Source of the DNA: Streptomyces radicis
GTDB taxonomy: Bacteria > Actinomycetota > Actinomycetes > Streptomycetales > Streptomycetaceae
Direction: 5' to 3'
Length of the DNA stretch: 64,000 bases
Assembly: GCF_003626575.1 (NCBI RefSeq)
Contig: NZ_RBDY01000028.1
Span: forward strand, 1-64,000
Shown here: positions 7,285 to 15,584 of the stretch, piece by piece
How the letters are laid out: each line of letters opens with the position of its first letter
Position numbering within the stretch: position 1 is the first letter of the stretch
Position numbers and translations under genes: made by a program
Notes under the pieces: model-generated
What the model saw: only the letters and a program-made list of their open reading frames with translations
Databases searched by the model: none
Told to the model about the DNA's origin: nothing

Positions 7285-7307
7285 CTGTCAGTGGCCGGGG
7301 ATAGCGT
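7285..7307 (+). promoter_or_regulatory. RecA-NDp/PafBC-type DNA damage promoter of the PemK-like gene
   Basis: CTGTCAGTG (7285-7293), 8 nt, TAGCGT (7302-7307). The ATG at 7315 comes 7 nt after the -10, indicating a leaderless mRNA. The 9-mer is a perfect inverted copy of that serving the divergent WGR gene (7246-7254). Confidence 0.75.
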
Positions 7308-7314
7308 GTGCGGC

Positions 7315-7764
7315 ATGGATCGCATCAGGACAGAACAGATACCCGGGCGCACGGGCCCGGCGGCCACCGTCGAGGTCGAGCCGCGCGAAGTCGGTTCCGT
7401 GCGCACGCAGTACGCCCCCGAGCCCGACGGCGATCCCGACCCCGGCGAGGTCGTGTGGACCTGGGTCCCCTACGAGGAGAACGACGGCCGCGGCAAGGAC
7501 CGTCCCGTGCTCGTGGTCGCGCGCGAGGACGGCCGTGACTCGTTGCTCGCCGTCCAGCTCACCAGCCGCGACCGGGACGGCGACGCCGAGTGGATGCCGC
7601 TCGGTTCGGGCCCGTGGGACCGCTCGGGGCGCGACTCCTGGGTGCACCTCGACCGCGTGCTGCGCGTGCACCCCCTGGGCATGCGGCGCGAGGCGTGCGC
7701 CCTGGACCGCGCCCGGTTCAACCGGGTGGTGCACGCCCTCCAGCTGCGGCACGGCTGGCGCTGA
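7315..7764 (+). CDS. PemK/MazF-like (type II toxin family fold) protein
   Basis: The 149-residue protein carries the core of the CcdB/PemK fold: VVWTWVPYEENDGRGKDRPVL (split at about residues 43-63), a strand LVVAREDGRDSLLAVQLTS, and a conserved C-terminal region with LDRVLRVHPLGM. Family members are usually mRNA interferases with an antitoxin gene beside them. No antitoxin-like small gene is visible here, so it may be a domesticated member, as many actinobacterial copies appear to be. The start ATG 7315 is fixed by the leaderless promoter; a GTG at 7291 is also in frame but lies on the promoter. The exonuclease gene follows after 7 bp, so both are probably co-transcribed under DNA damage control. 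Confidence 0.8.
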   Translation: MDRIRTEQIPGRTGPAATVEVEPREVGSVRTQYAPEPDGDPDPGEVVWTWVPYEENDGRGKDRPVLVVAREDGRDSLLAVQLTSRDRDGDAEWMPLGSGPWDRSGRDSWVHLDRVLRVHPLGMRREACALDRARFNRVVHALQLRHGWR

Positions 7765-7771
7765 GGCCCCG

Positions 7772-9223
7772 ATGACGGCCGACATCCTCCCCGGGCCGCC
7801 CGCGCCGCTCGGGGACCGCTTCGTGGTGCTCGACTGCGAGACGACCGGGTTCAGCCCCGAGCGCGGCGACCGCATGGTCTCCCTCGCCCTGGTGACCGTC
7901 GAGCGGGGGCGGATCACCGACCGCTGGACGAGCCTGGTCGACCCGGGCCGCGACACGGGCCCCGTCGAGATACACGGCATCACCAACGCGCAGGCCGCCG
8001 CCGCTCCGCGCTTCGCCGACCTCGTCCCCGAGATCGTCGCGCGGCTCGACGGCGCGGTGCTCGTGGCGCACAACGCCGGGTTCGACCTGGCGTTCCTCGC
8101 GATGGAGCTGGAGCGCGCGGGCACCGGCGGCCTCCCGGACACCGCCCTCGACACCCTGGCCCTGGCCCGGCGCTTCCTGCCCGAGCTGGAGAACCACCGA
8201 CTGACCACGTGCGTCGCCGCGTTGGGCATCCCGCACCGCGCCCACCGCGCGGACTCCGACGCCGAGGTCACCGCCGCGCTCCTCACCGAGCTGCTGCGCC
8301 GCGCCGCCGCGGCCGGTCATACGGGCCTGGCCGGGCTGAGCGCACCGTCCGCCGTGCTGCTCCGCGAGGGGCGGCGCAGGCGGATGCGCTGCGACGCCGA
8401 GACCGAGGGCATCGGCGACGAGCACCGCGCCGGGCACCTGACCATCGCCCGCTGGGAGGGCGGCGCCGACGGCTGGCGGCGGGCGCTCGCGGCGCTCGAG
8501 GCCGACGGCTGCCCCGAGGCGGGGCGCCTGTGGGGGTGGCTGGGCGGCATGCTGTGCGAGGAGACCTCGGTGTTCGGCCCGGCGCGGCCTCAGCTCGCCC
8601 ATGACGCGCTGCGCACCGGCCTGTGGCTCCAGCTCGCGGCGCCCGACGAGGCGCACCGCGAGGACATCGCGCGGATCGTGGCCCAGCTGGCCGCCCTCGA
8701 CCGGGGTGCCCGCGCCCCCGCCCACCTGCTGGCCCTGTTCCCCGCGTCCGCCGCCGCCATCGCCGCGCTGCCCGGCTGCGGGAGCTGCTGGTCGTGCGAG
8801 GCGATCGGGCTGTGCGACACCGGGAGCGCAGGGTCCGCGCTCGTCTCGCACTACGGCCCCGCCACCGCCCACCCCGACGAGCTGGCCGCGCGGCTTCCGC
8901 TGCTGGCCGCGGCCGGGGACCTGGCGGCCCTGGGCCGCGGCGCCCGCTACGCCGGGCAGGCGTGGGAGCGGCTCGACCGGATCGGCGAGGCCGTGCGGCT
9001 GTGGCAGTGGGCGCTGGACCGCGGGGCGCGCGACCCCGCCCTGTTCAACCGGCTGTCCCAGCACCACGAGCGCGAGTTCGGCGACCACGCGACCGCCCTC
9101 GCGCTGTGTGAACGGGCCCTCGCGGTGCGCCGCGAGGACTCCACGGCCGCGTCCCCGAGCTGGGACGCGCTGGCCAGGCGCGCCGAACGGTGCCGCCGTC
9201 GGCTGACGGAAGCGGCGGCGTGA
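7772..9223 (+). CDS. DEDDh 3'-5' exonuclease with C-terminal helical repeat region and cysteine cluster
   Basis: The 483-residue protein begins with a DnaQ-type exonuclease domain (about 15-185). All catalytic residues are present: D21 and E23 in VLDCETTG, D105 in HNAGFD, and H158/D163 in HRADSD. Residues 200-330 are of unknown type. A cluster C336-x2-C339-x2-C342-x5-C348 follows and could bind zinc or an iron-sulfur cluster. Residues 375-483 resemble TPR-like helical repeats (YAGQAWERLDRIGEAVRLWQ...). It should degrade single-stranded DNA or RNA from the 3' end. It lies 7 bp behind the PemK-like gene, downstream of a DNA-damage-type promoter, which points to a repair role. The start was chosen at the ATG right after the upstream stop. 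Confidence 0.85.
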   Translation: MTADILPGPPAPLGDRFVVLDCETTGFSPERGDRMVSLALVTVERGRITDRWTSLVDPGRDTGPVEIHGITNAQAAAAPRFADLVPEIVARLDGAVLVAHNAGFDLAFLAMELERAGTGGLPDTALDTLALARRFLPELENHRLTTCVAALGIPHRAHRADSDAEVTAALLTELLRRAAAAGHTGLAGLSAPSAVLLREGRRRRMRCDAETEGIGDEHRAGHLTIARWEGGADGWRRALAALEADGCPEAGRLWGWLGGMLCEETSVFGPARPQLAHDALRTGLWLQLAAPDEAHREDIARIVAQLAALDRGARAPAHLLALFPASAAAIAALPGCGSCWSCEAIGLCDTGSAGSALVSHYGPATAHPDELAARLPLLAAAGDLAALGRGARYAGQAWERLDRIGEAVRLWQWALDRGARDPALFNRLSQHHEREFGDHATALALCERALAVRREDSTAASPSWDALARRAERCRRRLTEAAA

Positions 9224-9361
9224 CGGGTCAGCGGCGTGCCCGACCCTAGGATGTGCGGGCGGCGGGGCACGGGACCGTTCCGCCGCGGACGGTGAGGGCC
9301 CGGGCGGCGACGTCGGGGCGGCCCGGGCGGTGGCGCCGGGGCGGTGACGAAGGAGGCGGCG

Positions 9362-10105
9362 GTGAGCGGAGCCCTGGAGCCCATGCCCGAGGACTGGGGG
9401 CGGGCCCTGGCCATCGTGGCCCACCCCGACGACCTGGAGTACGGCGCCGCCGCGGCCGTCGCCGAGTGGACCGACGCGGGGCGTGACATCGCGTATCTCC
9501 TGGTGACGCGGGGCGAGGCGGGCATCGACACCCTGCCGCCCGAGGAGAGCGCCCGGGTCAGGGAGGGCGAGCAGATCGCCGGCGCGGCGGTCGTCGGCGT
9601 GGACTCCGTCACCTTCCTCGGCCACCGCGACGGGGTCATCGAGGAGGGGCCCGCGCTGCGCCGCGACCTGACCGCCGCCATCAGGGCCCACAGGCCCGAG
9701 CTGCTGATCACCATCAACCACCACGAGACGTGGGACCGGGACAGCCGCGACTGGAACACCCCCGACCACCGCGTCGTGGGCCGGGCCGTGCTCGACGCCG
9801 CAGGCGACGCCGGGAACCGCTGGATCTTCCCCGAGCAGCTGAGCGCGGACGGCGCCGAGCCCTGGGGCGGGGTGCGCTGGGTGGCCGTGGCGGGATCGCC
9901 CCTGCCGACGCACGCCAGGGCCGTGGGGGAGCGCTCGCTGCGGCGGGCCGTCGCCTCCCTCGCCGAGCACCGGGCCTATATCTCGGCCCTGAGCGATCTG
10001 GAGCCGCTCGCCTACGCCCAGGAGCTGAACGCCATGGTGACCGAGGCGGCGGCGCCCCGGTTCGGCGGCCGCCCCTGCGTGCCCTTCGAGCTCTTCCCTC
10101 GCTGA
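9362..10105 (+). CDS. PIG-L family (LmbE-like) N-deacetylase
   Basis: The 247-residue protein opens with the metal-binding signature AHPDDLEYG (about residues 15-23), where His and Asp-Asp bind zinc. Further motifs are HRDGV (about 81-85) and TWDRDSRDWNTPDHRVVG (near 120-140), the latter carrying the His of the family. PIG-L/LmbE enzymes remove acetyl groups from GlcNAc conjugates; in actinomycetes they include MshB and Mca in mycothiol metabolism. The substrate here is unassigned. Start GTG 9362 follows AAGGAGG by 6 nt and is preferred over the in-frame GTG at 9344, which overlaps no ribosome site. Confidence 0.88.
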   Translation: MSGALEPMPEDWGRALAIVAHPDDLEYGAAAAVAEWTDAGRDIAYLLVTRGEAGIDTLPPEESARVREGEQIAGAAVVGVDSVTFLGHRDGVIEEGPALRRDLTAAIRAHRPELLITINHHETWDRDSRDWNTPDHRVVGRAVLDAAGDAGNRWIFPEQLSADGAEPWGGVRWVAVAGSPLPTHARAVGERSLRRAVASLAEHRAYISALSDLEPLAYAQELNAMVTEAAAPRFGGRPCVPFELFPR

Positions 10106-10551
10106 GGACGGCCGTTCCCGCCCCCGATCAAGGCCCGGACCAACGCTGGGAAAGTGCCGGGAAGGCGTCCGGAGAGCGTCGGGAAAGTGACGCTCGCCAC
10201 AGGCATTTCCGGGCCTACGACGCCGATTAGTAGCGGCGAATGACAAAGGTCCGGGACTTTGGTCCCGAGCCGGTCGGGTATTTCGGGGGGAATGGCTCAC
10301 GACCTCGGTGAAACGCCGCTTTCCCTGAACGGCACCGCTGGTCGCGCGGGCCGCGGGTGGGGGAGTCGCCCCCGGGAAACGCCGGGGAAACGCCGTGTCC
10401 CGCGCCCGTCGCGCCGCTGTATTCCGCGATGTCCCACTACGGGGTCGCCTCGTAGTGGCGGTGCTTGTGGTCCCCCCGAGCCGCCGTTTATCCATGGGGT
10501 TGTCCGGCCCGATCGGCTGGAATTTCCCCAAGCGCAGAGGTGGACCACCCC
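10106..10551 (+). promoter_or_regulatory. 446-bp intergenic region with several hairpins ahead of the M23 peptidase gene
   Basis: No gene is visible. Potential stem-loops are CGCCG/CGGCG (10221-10225 with 10234-10238), CGGGAC/GTCCCG with a TTTG loop (10252-10257 with 10262-10267), a GGGGG-AGTCG-CCCCC element near 10360-10376, and a perfect 8-bp repeat CCACTACG/CGTAGTGG (10434-10441 with 10451-10458). Streptomyces cell-wall hydrolase genes often have a c-di-AMP (ydaO) riboswitch in this place, but I could not find its conserved core. It may be a structured leader of another type. Confidence 0.4.
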
Positions 10552-11154
10552 ATGCCGAACAGCACCATGATCGACCGCGCCAAGAAGACCCTGAAGACCC
10601 GTACCGCCGCCATCGTCGCGGCCGGCGCGTGCGCCTCGGTGGCCGTGACGGGCGCGGCGGTGGCGGGCGGCCAGGGCGGCCAGGGCGCCGACGCCGACCG
10701 TGCCACTCAGACCGTCGCCGCCAAGAAGGACAAGGACTGGGTCAACCCCATATCCGACGACTACGAGCTGACCGGCACCTATGGCAACACCGGTGAGCGC
10801 TGGGCCTCGACCCACAGCGGCCAGGACTTCGCCGTGCCGACCGGTACCGACGTCCACGCCGTCGGCGACGGCACCGTGGTCAAGGCGGGCGGCAACGGAG
10901 CCGGTGACGGCCCCGCGTACGGCAACGCCGTGGTGATCAAGCACGCCGACGGCACGTACTCGCAGTACGCCCACCTGTCCAAGATCGAGGTCGAGACCGG
11001 CGAGCAGGTCGAGACCGGCGAGGACATCGCCGACTCCGGCAACACCGGTAACAGCAGTGGCCCGCACCTCCACTTCGAGATCAGGACCACGCCGGACTAC
11101 GGCTCGGCCGTCGACCCGGTGAAGTTCCTGAAGGACCACGACGTGGACGTGTGA
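10552..11154 (+). CDS. secreted M23 family metallopeptidase
   Basis: A 200-residue exported peptidoglycan endopeptidase. Residues 1-45 form a signal peptide with basic start and hydrophobic AAIVAAGACASVAVTGAAV. The LytM/M23 domain (about 75-195) shows the zinc ligands HSGQDFAVP (His, Asp) and the catalytic/zinc HLHFE, plus the GNAVVIKHADGTYSQYAHLS strand-loop typical of lysostaphin-type enzymes. It would cut peptide cross-links in the wall. Start ATG 10552 follows AGAGGTGG by about 9 nt. The unusually long, hairpin-rich upstream region suggests RNA-level or complex transcriptional control. Confidence 0.92.
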   Translation: MPNSTMIDRAKKTLKTRTAAIVAAGACASVAVTGAAVAGGQGGQGADADRATQTVAAKKDKDWVNPISDDYELTGTYGNTGERWASTHSGQDFAVPTGTDVHAVGDGTVVKAGGNGAGDGPAYGNAVVIKHADGTYSQYAHLSKIEVETGEQVETGEDIADSGNTGNSSGPHLHFEIRTTPDYGSAVDPVKFLKDHDVDV

Positions 11155-11171
11155 TCCGGACCGAACCGGAC

Positions 11172-11651
11172 TCAGCCGGCCAGCGCGGCGGCCCGCTGCC
11201 TGCGGCACTCGCGGGACAGCACCGGATAGGCCGCCGCTATGGCCGCGAAGACCCGCTCGGTGAGCAGTCGGGAGCCCTCGGCCCGGCTGCGCCCCGGCGG
11301 CAGCGCCTCGACCAGCAGGCTGTGGGGCGCGAGCACATCACGTAAATACTCGACCTGCCAGCGGGCCAGCTCCGCGGGGACGGCCGACTCGGCGCTGACC
11401 GCGCTCGGCCGGTGTCCCCACGAGAGCGCGGCCCGCTTCGCGTCGCGCAGATTCCGGTGGCGCACCGCGAGCGCGCGCAGCTCGGCGGGCGAGAGCGCGG
11501 GCAGCTCGAGGGAGGCGCTGCGGATGGCGTCAAGGCCCCGCTCGCGCCGCCGCAGCCGCGCCCTGCGCAGCGACTCGGCCCGCCTCCTGCGCAGCACGCG
11601 GGCCGCGGCGAGCCCGGGCCGCCGCTCCTCGCGCCGAACCCCCCGAACCAT
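11172..11651 (-). CDS. arginine-rich hypothetical protein with a TTA codon
   Basis: The start ATG at 11651 is preceded by GGGAGGG 5-6 nt upstream, giving 159 residues. The N-terminal third is extremely basic (runs of Arg), the remainder helical with conserved-looking ELARWQVEYLRDVLAPHS and a YPVLSRECRRQR tail. Codon 103 (11345-11343 on the minus strand) is TTA, next to other AT-rich codons (TAT, CGT, GAT). This suggests bldA-dependent, late expression. No domain is recognised. It is convergent with the M23 gene and downstream of ogt on the same strand. Confidence 0.65.
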   Translation of the reverse strand: MVRGVRREERRPGLAAARVLRRRRAESLRRARLRRRERGLDAIRSASLELPALSPAELRALAVRHRNLRDAKRAALSWGHRPSAVSAESAVPAELARWQVEYLRDVLAPHSLLVEALPPGRSRAEGSRLLTERVFAAIAAAYPVLSRECRRQRAAALAG

Positions 11652-11727
11652 CCACGCCCTCCCACGCTCCCGGTGCACAGCCACTCACCAGGAGTGATGC
11701 CCTGCCGGGCCGGGGGACATGCGCCGC

Positions 11728-12270
11728 TCAGAACAGCGCGGGGGGCAGCACCCCCTCGAGCTCCAGCAGCCGCCGCTTCGTCTCGAGACCGCCGCCGAAG
11801 CCGCCTATGCCCCCGTCGGCCGCCACCACCCGGTGGCACGGCACGACCACGGGCAGGGGATTGGCGCCCATCGCGGCCCCGACGGCGCGCGCCGCGTCCC
11901 GGTCCCCGACCCGGTCGGCCAGCTCCCCGTACCCCACGACGTCGCCGAACGGCACCGACGCCGCCAGCTCCCGCAGGACCCGCTCGGTGAAGCCCGAGAC
12001 CAGCGACCAGTCGAGCGGCGCGGTGAACCGGCGCAGCTCTCCCGCGAAATACGCGTCGAGCTCGGCGGACGCGGCCAGCAGCACCGGGTGGCGCTCCCCG
12101 GGATCCAGGCGCGCCCCCAGGGCCGCCCTCAGCCGCGCCAGGGACCGCCGCACCTCCCGCTCGTCCGCGTGGAAGCGCACGCTGACCAGGCCCTTCACCG
12201 TCGCCGCGAGCAGCAGCGGGCCGATCGGCGTCGCCCTGACGACCCATGCGCACTGTGTGTCACCGCTCAT
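11728..12270 (-). CDS. ogt: methylated-DNA--protein-cysteine S-methyltransferase
   Basis: The 180-residue protein removes O6-methyl (alkyl) groups from guanine by transfer to its own cysteine. The acceptor is C145 in the invariant PCHRV motif, preceded by the helix-turn-helix (VPFGDVVGYGELADRVG, about 106-122) and the asparagine hinge ANPLPVVVPCHRV. An N-terminal ribonuclease-H-like domain spans about 5-90. It works as a suicide repair protein on DNA. Its ATG lies 6 nt after the TAGGCT of a perfect RecA-NDp-type promoter, so the mRNA is probably leaderless and induced by DNA damage. Confidence 0.95.
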   Translation of the reverse strand: MSGDTQCAWVVRATPIGPLLLAATVKGLVSVRFHADEREVRRSLARLRAALGARLDPGERHPVLLAASAELDAYFAGELRRFTAPLDWSLVSGFTERVLRELAASVPFGDVVGYGELADRVGDRDAARAVGAAMGANPLPVVVPCHRVVAADGGIGGFGGGLETKRRLLELEGVLPPALF

Positions 12271-12276
12271 GCCCGC

Positions 12277-12299
12277 AGCCTAAGGCCGCCCACTGACAG
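12277..12299 (-). promoter_or_regulatory. RecA-NDp/PafBC-type DNA damage promoter of ogt
   Basis: On the minus strand, CTGTCAGTG (12299-12291), 8 nt, TAGGCT (12282-12277), then GCGGGC and the ogt ATG. Same arrangement and start distance as at uvrB, uvrC and the PemK-like gene. Confidence 0.75.
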
Positions 12300-12357
12300 C
12301 GGGACGCGGCCGGGCTCAGCCCCACAACCCGGCCCCCCGGTCCCCGGTCCTCGGCCC

Positions 12358-13257
12358 TCAGCCCTCGAGGGCCCGCGCGATCACGTCCGGGTAGTTGCTG
12401 ATGATGCCGTCCACCCCGAGCTCCGCCACGGCCACGGCGGTGGGCCCGTCGTTCACCGTCCAGGCGTGCACCTCGACGGGCTCGCCCCGCGGGCCTTCCA
12501 CGGCCTGGATCGCGGCCACGTAGGCGGCGCTCAGATCGGTGTACCGAGGGTTGATCTGGTCGCTGAAGGCCGCGAAATCGGCGATGTCCCCGACCTCGGG
12601 CGTGCCGAGGAAGCCGGTCTTCACCTCGGGTGCCAGCTCGTGCACCGTGCGCACCGACGCGGCGCCGAAGCTCTGCACCACCAGCCGCTCACCTGGGCGA
12701 CGCTCGTCCAGCCAGCCGAGCGGCTCGAGCTCCGCAAGGACGTCGGCCTCGATGCCGGGGTAGAGCTCGGGGGACTTCAGCTCGAGGAGCAGCCGCTGGC
12801 CGTGCGTCTCCAGGCGGTCGGCGAAGTCGGCCAGCGTGGGCACCGGCTCCCCGGCGAACTCCTCGCCGAGCCAGCTGCCCGCGTCGAGGCGCGCGATCTC
12901 CGCCGCGGTGAAGTCGCCGACGTTCCACGGGGCGCGCTCGGGGAAGACCTCCTCCACGTCGGTCGTCCGCGCGAGCGTGGTGTCGTGCATCAGGACGAGC
13001 ACGCCGTCCGCCGTGCGCTGCACATCCGTCTCGACCCACTCCGTGTCCGTCTCGGCGGCGGCGTCGACGGCGGCCAGGGTGTTCTCGGGGGCGTAGCCCG
13101 ACGCCCCGCGGTGCGCGACCACGATCGGGCCTTCGGTGACGAGGGCCACGGGCAGCGCGTCCGCCGTCGTGGCCTGCGCGGTGGGGGCGATGCCGAAGGC
13201 GGCGAGGGTGACCGCGAGCAGCCACCCGGCCAGGCTGGCAGGGGAAGTGGACGGCAT
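12358..13257 (-). CDS. secreted glycerophosphodiester phosphodiesterase
   Basis: A 299-residue exported enzyme with a signal peptide (about 1-30, LAGWLLAVTLAAFGIAPTAQA). The GDPD TIM barrel shows the catalytic HRGASGYAPENT (His about 49, Glu-Asn about 58-59), the metal ligands in WVETDVQ (about 74-80), the second histidine in LMHDTTLARTT, and LLLELKSPE. It splits glycerophosphodiesters from degraded phospholipids or teichoic acids into glycerol 3-phosphate and an alcohol outside the cell. The gene is monocistronic, divergent from uvrB. Confidence 0.92.
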   Translation of the reverse strand: MPSTSPASLAGWLLAVTLAAFGIAPTAQATTADALPVALVTEGPIVVAHRGASGYAPENTLAAVDAAAETDTEWVETDVQRTADGVLVLMHDTTLARTTDVEEVFPERAPWNVGDFTAAEIARLDAGSWLGEEFAGEPVPTLADFADRLETHGQRLLLELKSPELYPGIEADVLAELEPLGWLDERRPGERLVVQSFGAASVRTVHELAPEVKTGFLGTPEVGDIADFAAFSDQINPRYTDLSAAYVAAIQAVEGPRGEPVEVHAWTVNDGPTAVAVAELGVDGIISNYPDVIARALEG

Positions 13258-13379
13258 GGGGGGACTCCTTGTTCTCCGGTGAGCGGCCGCAGGCAGGCTG
13301 CCCGCGGCCGGGAACGCACCGGGAGGAGAACGGTGACCGCCAGTTGAACACGTGGCTACCGTCCGTCGGCGCGACGACG

Positions 13380-13402
13380 TTGTCAGTGGAGGGCCGTACG
13401 GT
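13380..13402 (+). promoter_or_regulatory. RecA-NDp/PafBC-type DNA damage promoter of uvrB
   Basis: TTGTCAGTG (13380-13388), 8 nt, TACGGT (13397-13402): every position of tTGTCRGTg-N8-TAnnnT fits. The uvrB ATG follows 7 nt later. Confidence 0.85.
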
Positions 13403-13409
13403 GGATGGC

Positions 13410-15515
13410 ATGCGGCCCGTTTCAGACATCGAACGCACCACGGCGCCCTTCGAGGTCGTCAGCGAGTACCAGCCGAGCGGTGACCAGCCCTCCGCGATCG
13501 CGGAGCTGGAGAAGCGCGTCACGGGTGGGGAGAAGGACGTCGTGCTGCTCGGTGCGACCGGCACGGGCAAGTCGGCGACGACGGCCTGGATGATCGAGCG
13601 GCTGCAACGCCCCACCCTCGTCATCGCGCCCAACAAGACGCTGGCCGCCCAGCTGGCGAACGAGTTCAGGGAGCTCCTGCCGAACAACGCCGTCGAGTAC
13701 TTCGTCTCGTACTACGACTACTACCAGCCCGAGGCGTACGTCCCGCAGACGGACACCTACATCGAGAAGGACTCCTCGATCAACGAGGAGGTGGAGCGGC
13801 TGCGCCACTCCGCGACGAATTCGCTGCTCACCCGGCGCGATGTGATCGTGGTCGCCTCCGTCTCGTGCATCTACGGCCTGGGCACGCCGCAGGAGTACGT
13901 GGACCGGATGGTGCCGCTCAGGATCGGGCAGGAGATCGACAGGGACGCCCTGCTGCGGCGCTTCGTCGACATCCAGTACACGCGCAACGACATGGCGTTC
14001 ACCCGGGGCACCTTCCGGGTCAGGGGCGACACGATCGAGATCTTCCCGGTCTACGAGGAGTTGGCCGTCCGCATCGAGATGTTCGGCGACGAGATCGAGG
14101 CGCTCTCGACGCTGCACCCGCTCACCGGCGAGGTGATCTCGGACGACGACCACCTGTATGTGTTCCCGGCGTCGCACTACGTGGCGGGCCCCGAGCGCAT
14201 GGAGCGGGCCATCTCAGGGATCGAGTCGGAGCTGGCCGAGCGGCTGGCCACGCTGGAGAAGCAGGGGAAGCTGCTCGAGGCGCAGCGGCTGCGGATGCGC
14301 ACGACGTACGACATCGAGATGATGCGGCAGATCGGCACGTGCTCCGGCATCGAGAACTACTCGCTGCACATCGACGGCCGCGACACGGGCACCGCGCCGC
14401 ACACCCTGCTCGACTACTTCCCCGACGACTTCCTGCTGGTCATCGACGAGTCGCACAACACCGTGCCCCAGATCGGCGCGATGTACGAGGGCGACGCCTC
14501 CCGTAAGCGCACCCTCGTCGAGCACGGCTTCCGGCTGCCCTCCGCCATGGACAACCGCCCGTTGAAGTGGGAGGAGTTCCTGGGGCGCGTCGGCCAGACC
14601 GTCTATCTCTCGGCCACCCCCGGCTCGTACGAGCTGTCCCGCGGCGACGGCGTCGTGGAGCAGATCATCCGCCCCACGGGCCTGATCGACCCCGAGGTCG
14701 TCGTCAAGCCGACCGAGGGCCAGATCGACGACCTGGTGCACGAGATCCGCGGGCGCGCCGAGAAGGACGAGCGCGTGCTGGTCACCACGCTCACCAAGAA
14801 GATGGCCGAGGACCTCACCGACTACTTCCTGGAGCTGGGCATCAGGGTCCGCTATCTGCACAGCGACGTGGACACCCTGCGCCGCGTGGAGCTGCTGCGC
14901 GAGCTGCGCTCGGGCGAGTTCGACGTGCTCGTCGGGATCAACCTCCTGCGGGAGGGCCTCGACCTGCCCGAGGTGTCGCTCGTGGCGATCCTGGACGCCG
15001 ACAAGGAGGGCTTCCTGCGCTCCGGCACGTCGCTGATCCAGACGATCGGCCGCGCCGCGCGGAACGTCTCGGGCCAGGTGCACATGTACGCCGACCGCGT
15101 CACCCCGGCGATGGAGCGGGCCATCGAGGAGACGAACCGCCGCCGGGCCAAGCAGATCGCGTACAACGAGGAGCGCGGCATCGACCCGCAGCCGCTCCGC
15201 AAGAAGATCAACGACATCGTGGCCACGATCGCCCGCGAGGACATCGACACGCGGGAGCTGCTCGACACCGGGTACCGCAAGCCCGCCGAGGCGAGGAAGG
15301 GCAAGGCGCCGGTCCCGACCGTCGCCCCCGGCGGCGGGCGCAAGGAGCTGACCGACCGGCCCGCGGCCGAGCTGGCCGAGACGATCGAGCAGCTCACCGA
15401 GCGGATGCGGGCCGCGGCGGCGGAGCTCCAGTTCGAGATCGCGGCGCGGCTGCGCGACGAGGTGTCCGACCTGAAGAAGGAGCTGCGCCAGATGCGCGAG
15501 GTCGGGCTGCGGTAG
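13410..15515 (+). CDS. uvrB: excinuclease ABC subunit B
   Basis: The 701-residue DEAD-like helicase of nucleotide excision repair is loaded by UvrA at a lesion and hands over to UvrC. Walker A is GATGTGKS (about 48-55). The beta-hairpin segment YYDYYQPEAYVPQTDTYIEKD (split at about 100-120), DESH (Walker B, about 345) and the C-terminal helicase motifs QTIGRAARN follow. The final 50 residues form the UVR domain that binds UvrC. Length is typical. ATG 13410 was chosen because it sits 7 nt after the -10 of a damage-inducible promoter; GTG 13401 is in frame but lies on that promoter. Confidence 0.98.
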   Translation: MRPVSDIERTTAPFEVVSEYQPSGDQPSAIAELEKRVTGGEKDVVLLGATGTGKSATTAWMIERLQRPTLVIAPNKTLAAQLANEFRELLPNNAVEYFVSYYDYYQPEAYVPQTDTYIEKDSSINEEVERLRHSATNSLLTRRDVIVVASVSCIYGLGTPQEYVDRMVPLRIGQEIDRDALLRRFVDIQYTRNDMAFTRGTFRVRGDTIEIFPVYEELAVRIEMFGDEIEALSTLHPLTGEVISDDDHLYVFPASHYVAGPERMERAISGIESELAERLATLEKQGKLLEAQRLRMRTTYDIEMMRQIGTCSGIENYSLHIDGRDTGTAPHTLLDYFPDDFLLVIDESHNTVPQIGAMYEGDASRKRTLVEHGFRLPSAMDNRPLKWEEFLGRVGQTVYLSATPGSYELSRGDGVVEQIIRPTGLIDPEVVVKPTEGQIDDLVHEIRGRAEKDERVLVTTLTKKMAEDLTDYFLELGIRVRYLHSDVDTLRRVELLRELRSGEFDVLVGINLLREGLDLPEVSLVAILDADKEGFLRSGTSLIQTIGRAARNVSGQVHMYADRVTPAMERAIEETNRRRAKQIAYNEERGIDPQPLRKKINDIVATIAREDIDTRELLDTGYRKPAEARKGKAPVPTVAPGGGRKELTDRPAAELAETIEQLTERMRAAAAELQFEIAARLRDEVSDLKKELRQMREVGLR

Positions 15516-15584
15516 GGCGGGGCCCTGGGCTTACCTTGGGTGGGTGAGGGTCGGCGCGGCGGGCGCGGCCCGAGGGGAGCGCAC

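Noticed and set aside
10106..10551. ydaO (c-di-AMP) riboswitch before the M23 gene
   Set aside because: Expected from function, but the conserved core segments were not found by eye.
13320..13410. LexA SOS box (GAAC-N4-GTTC type) at uvrB
   Set aside because: Only half-sites such as GAAC are present; the RecA-NDp-type motif is complete instead. No LexA box was found at uvrA or uvrC either.
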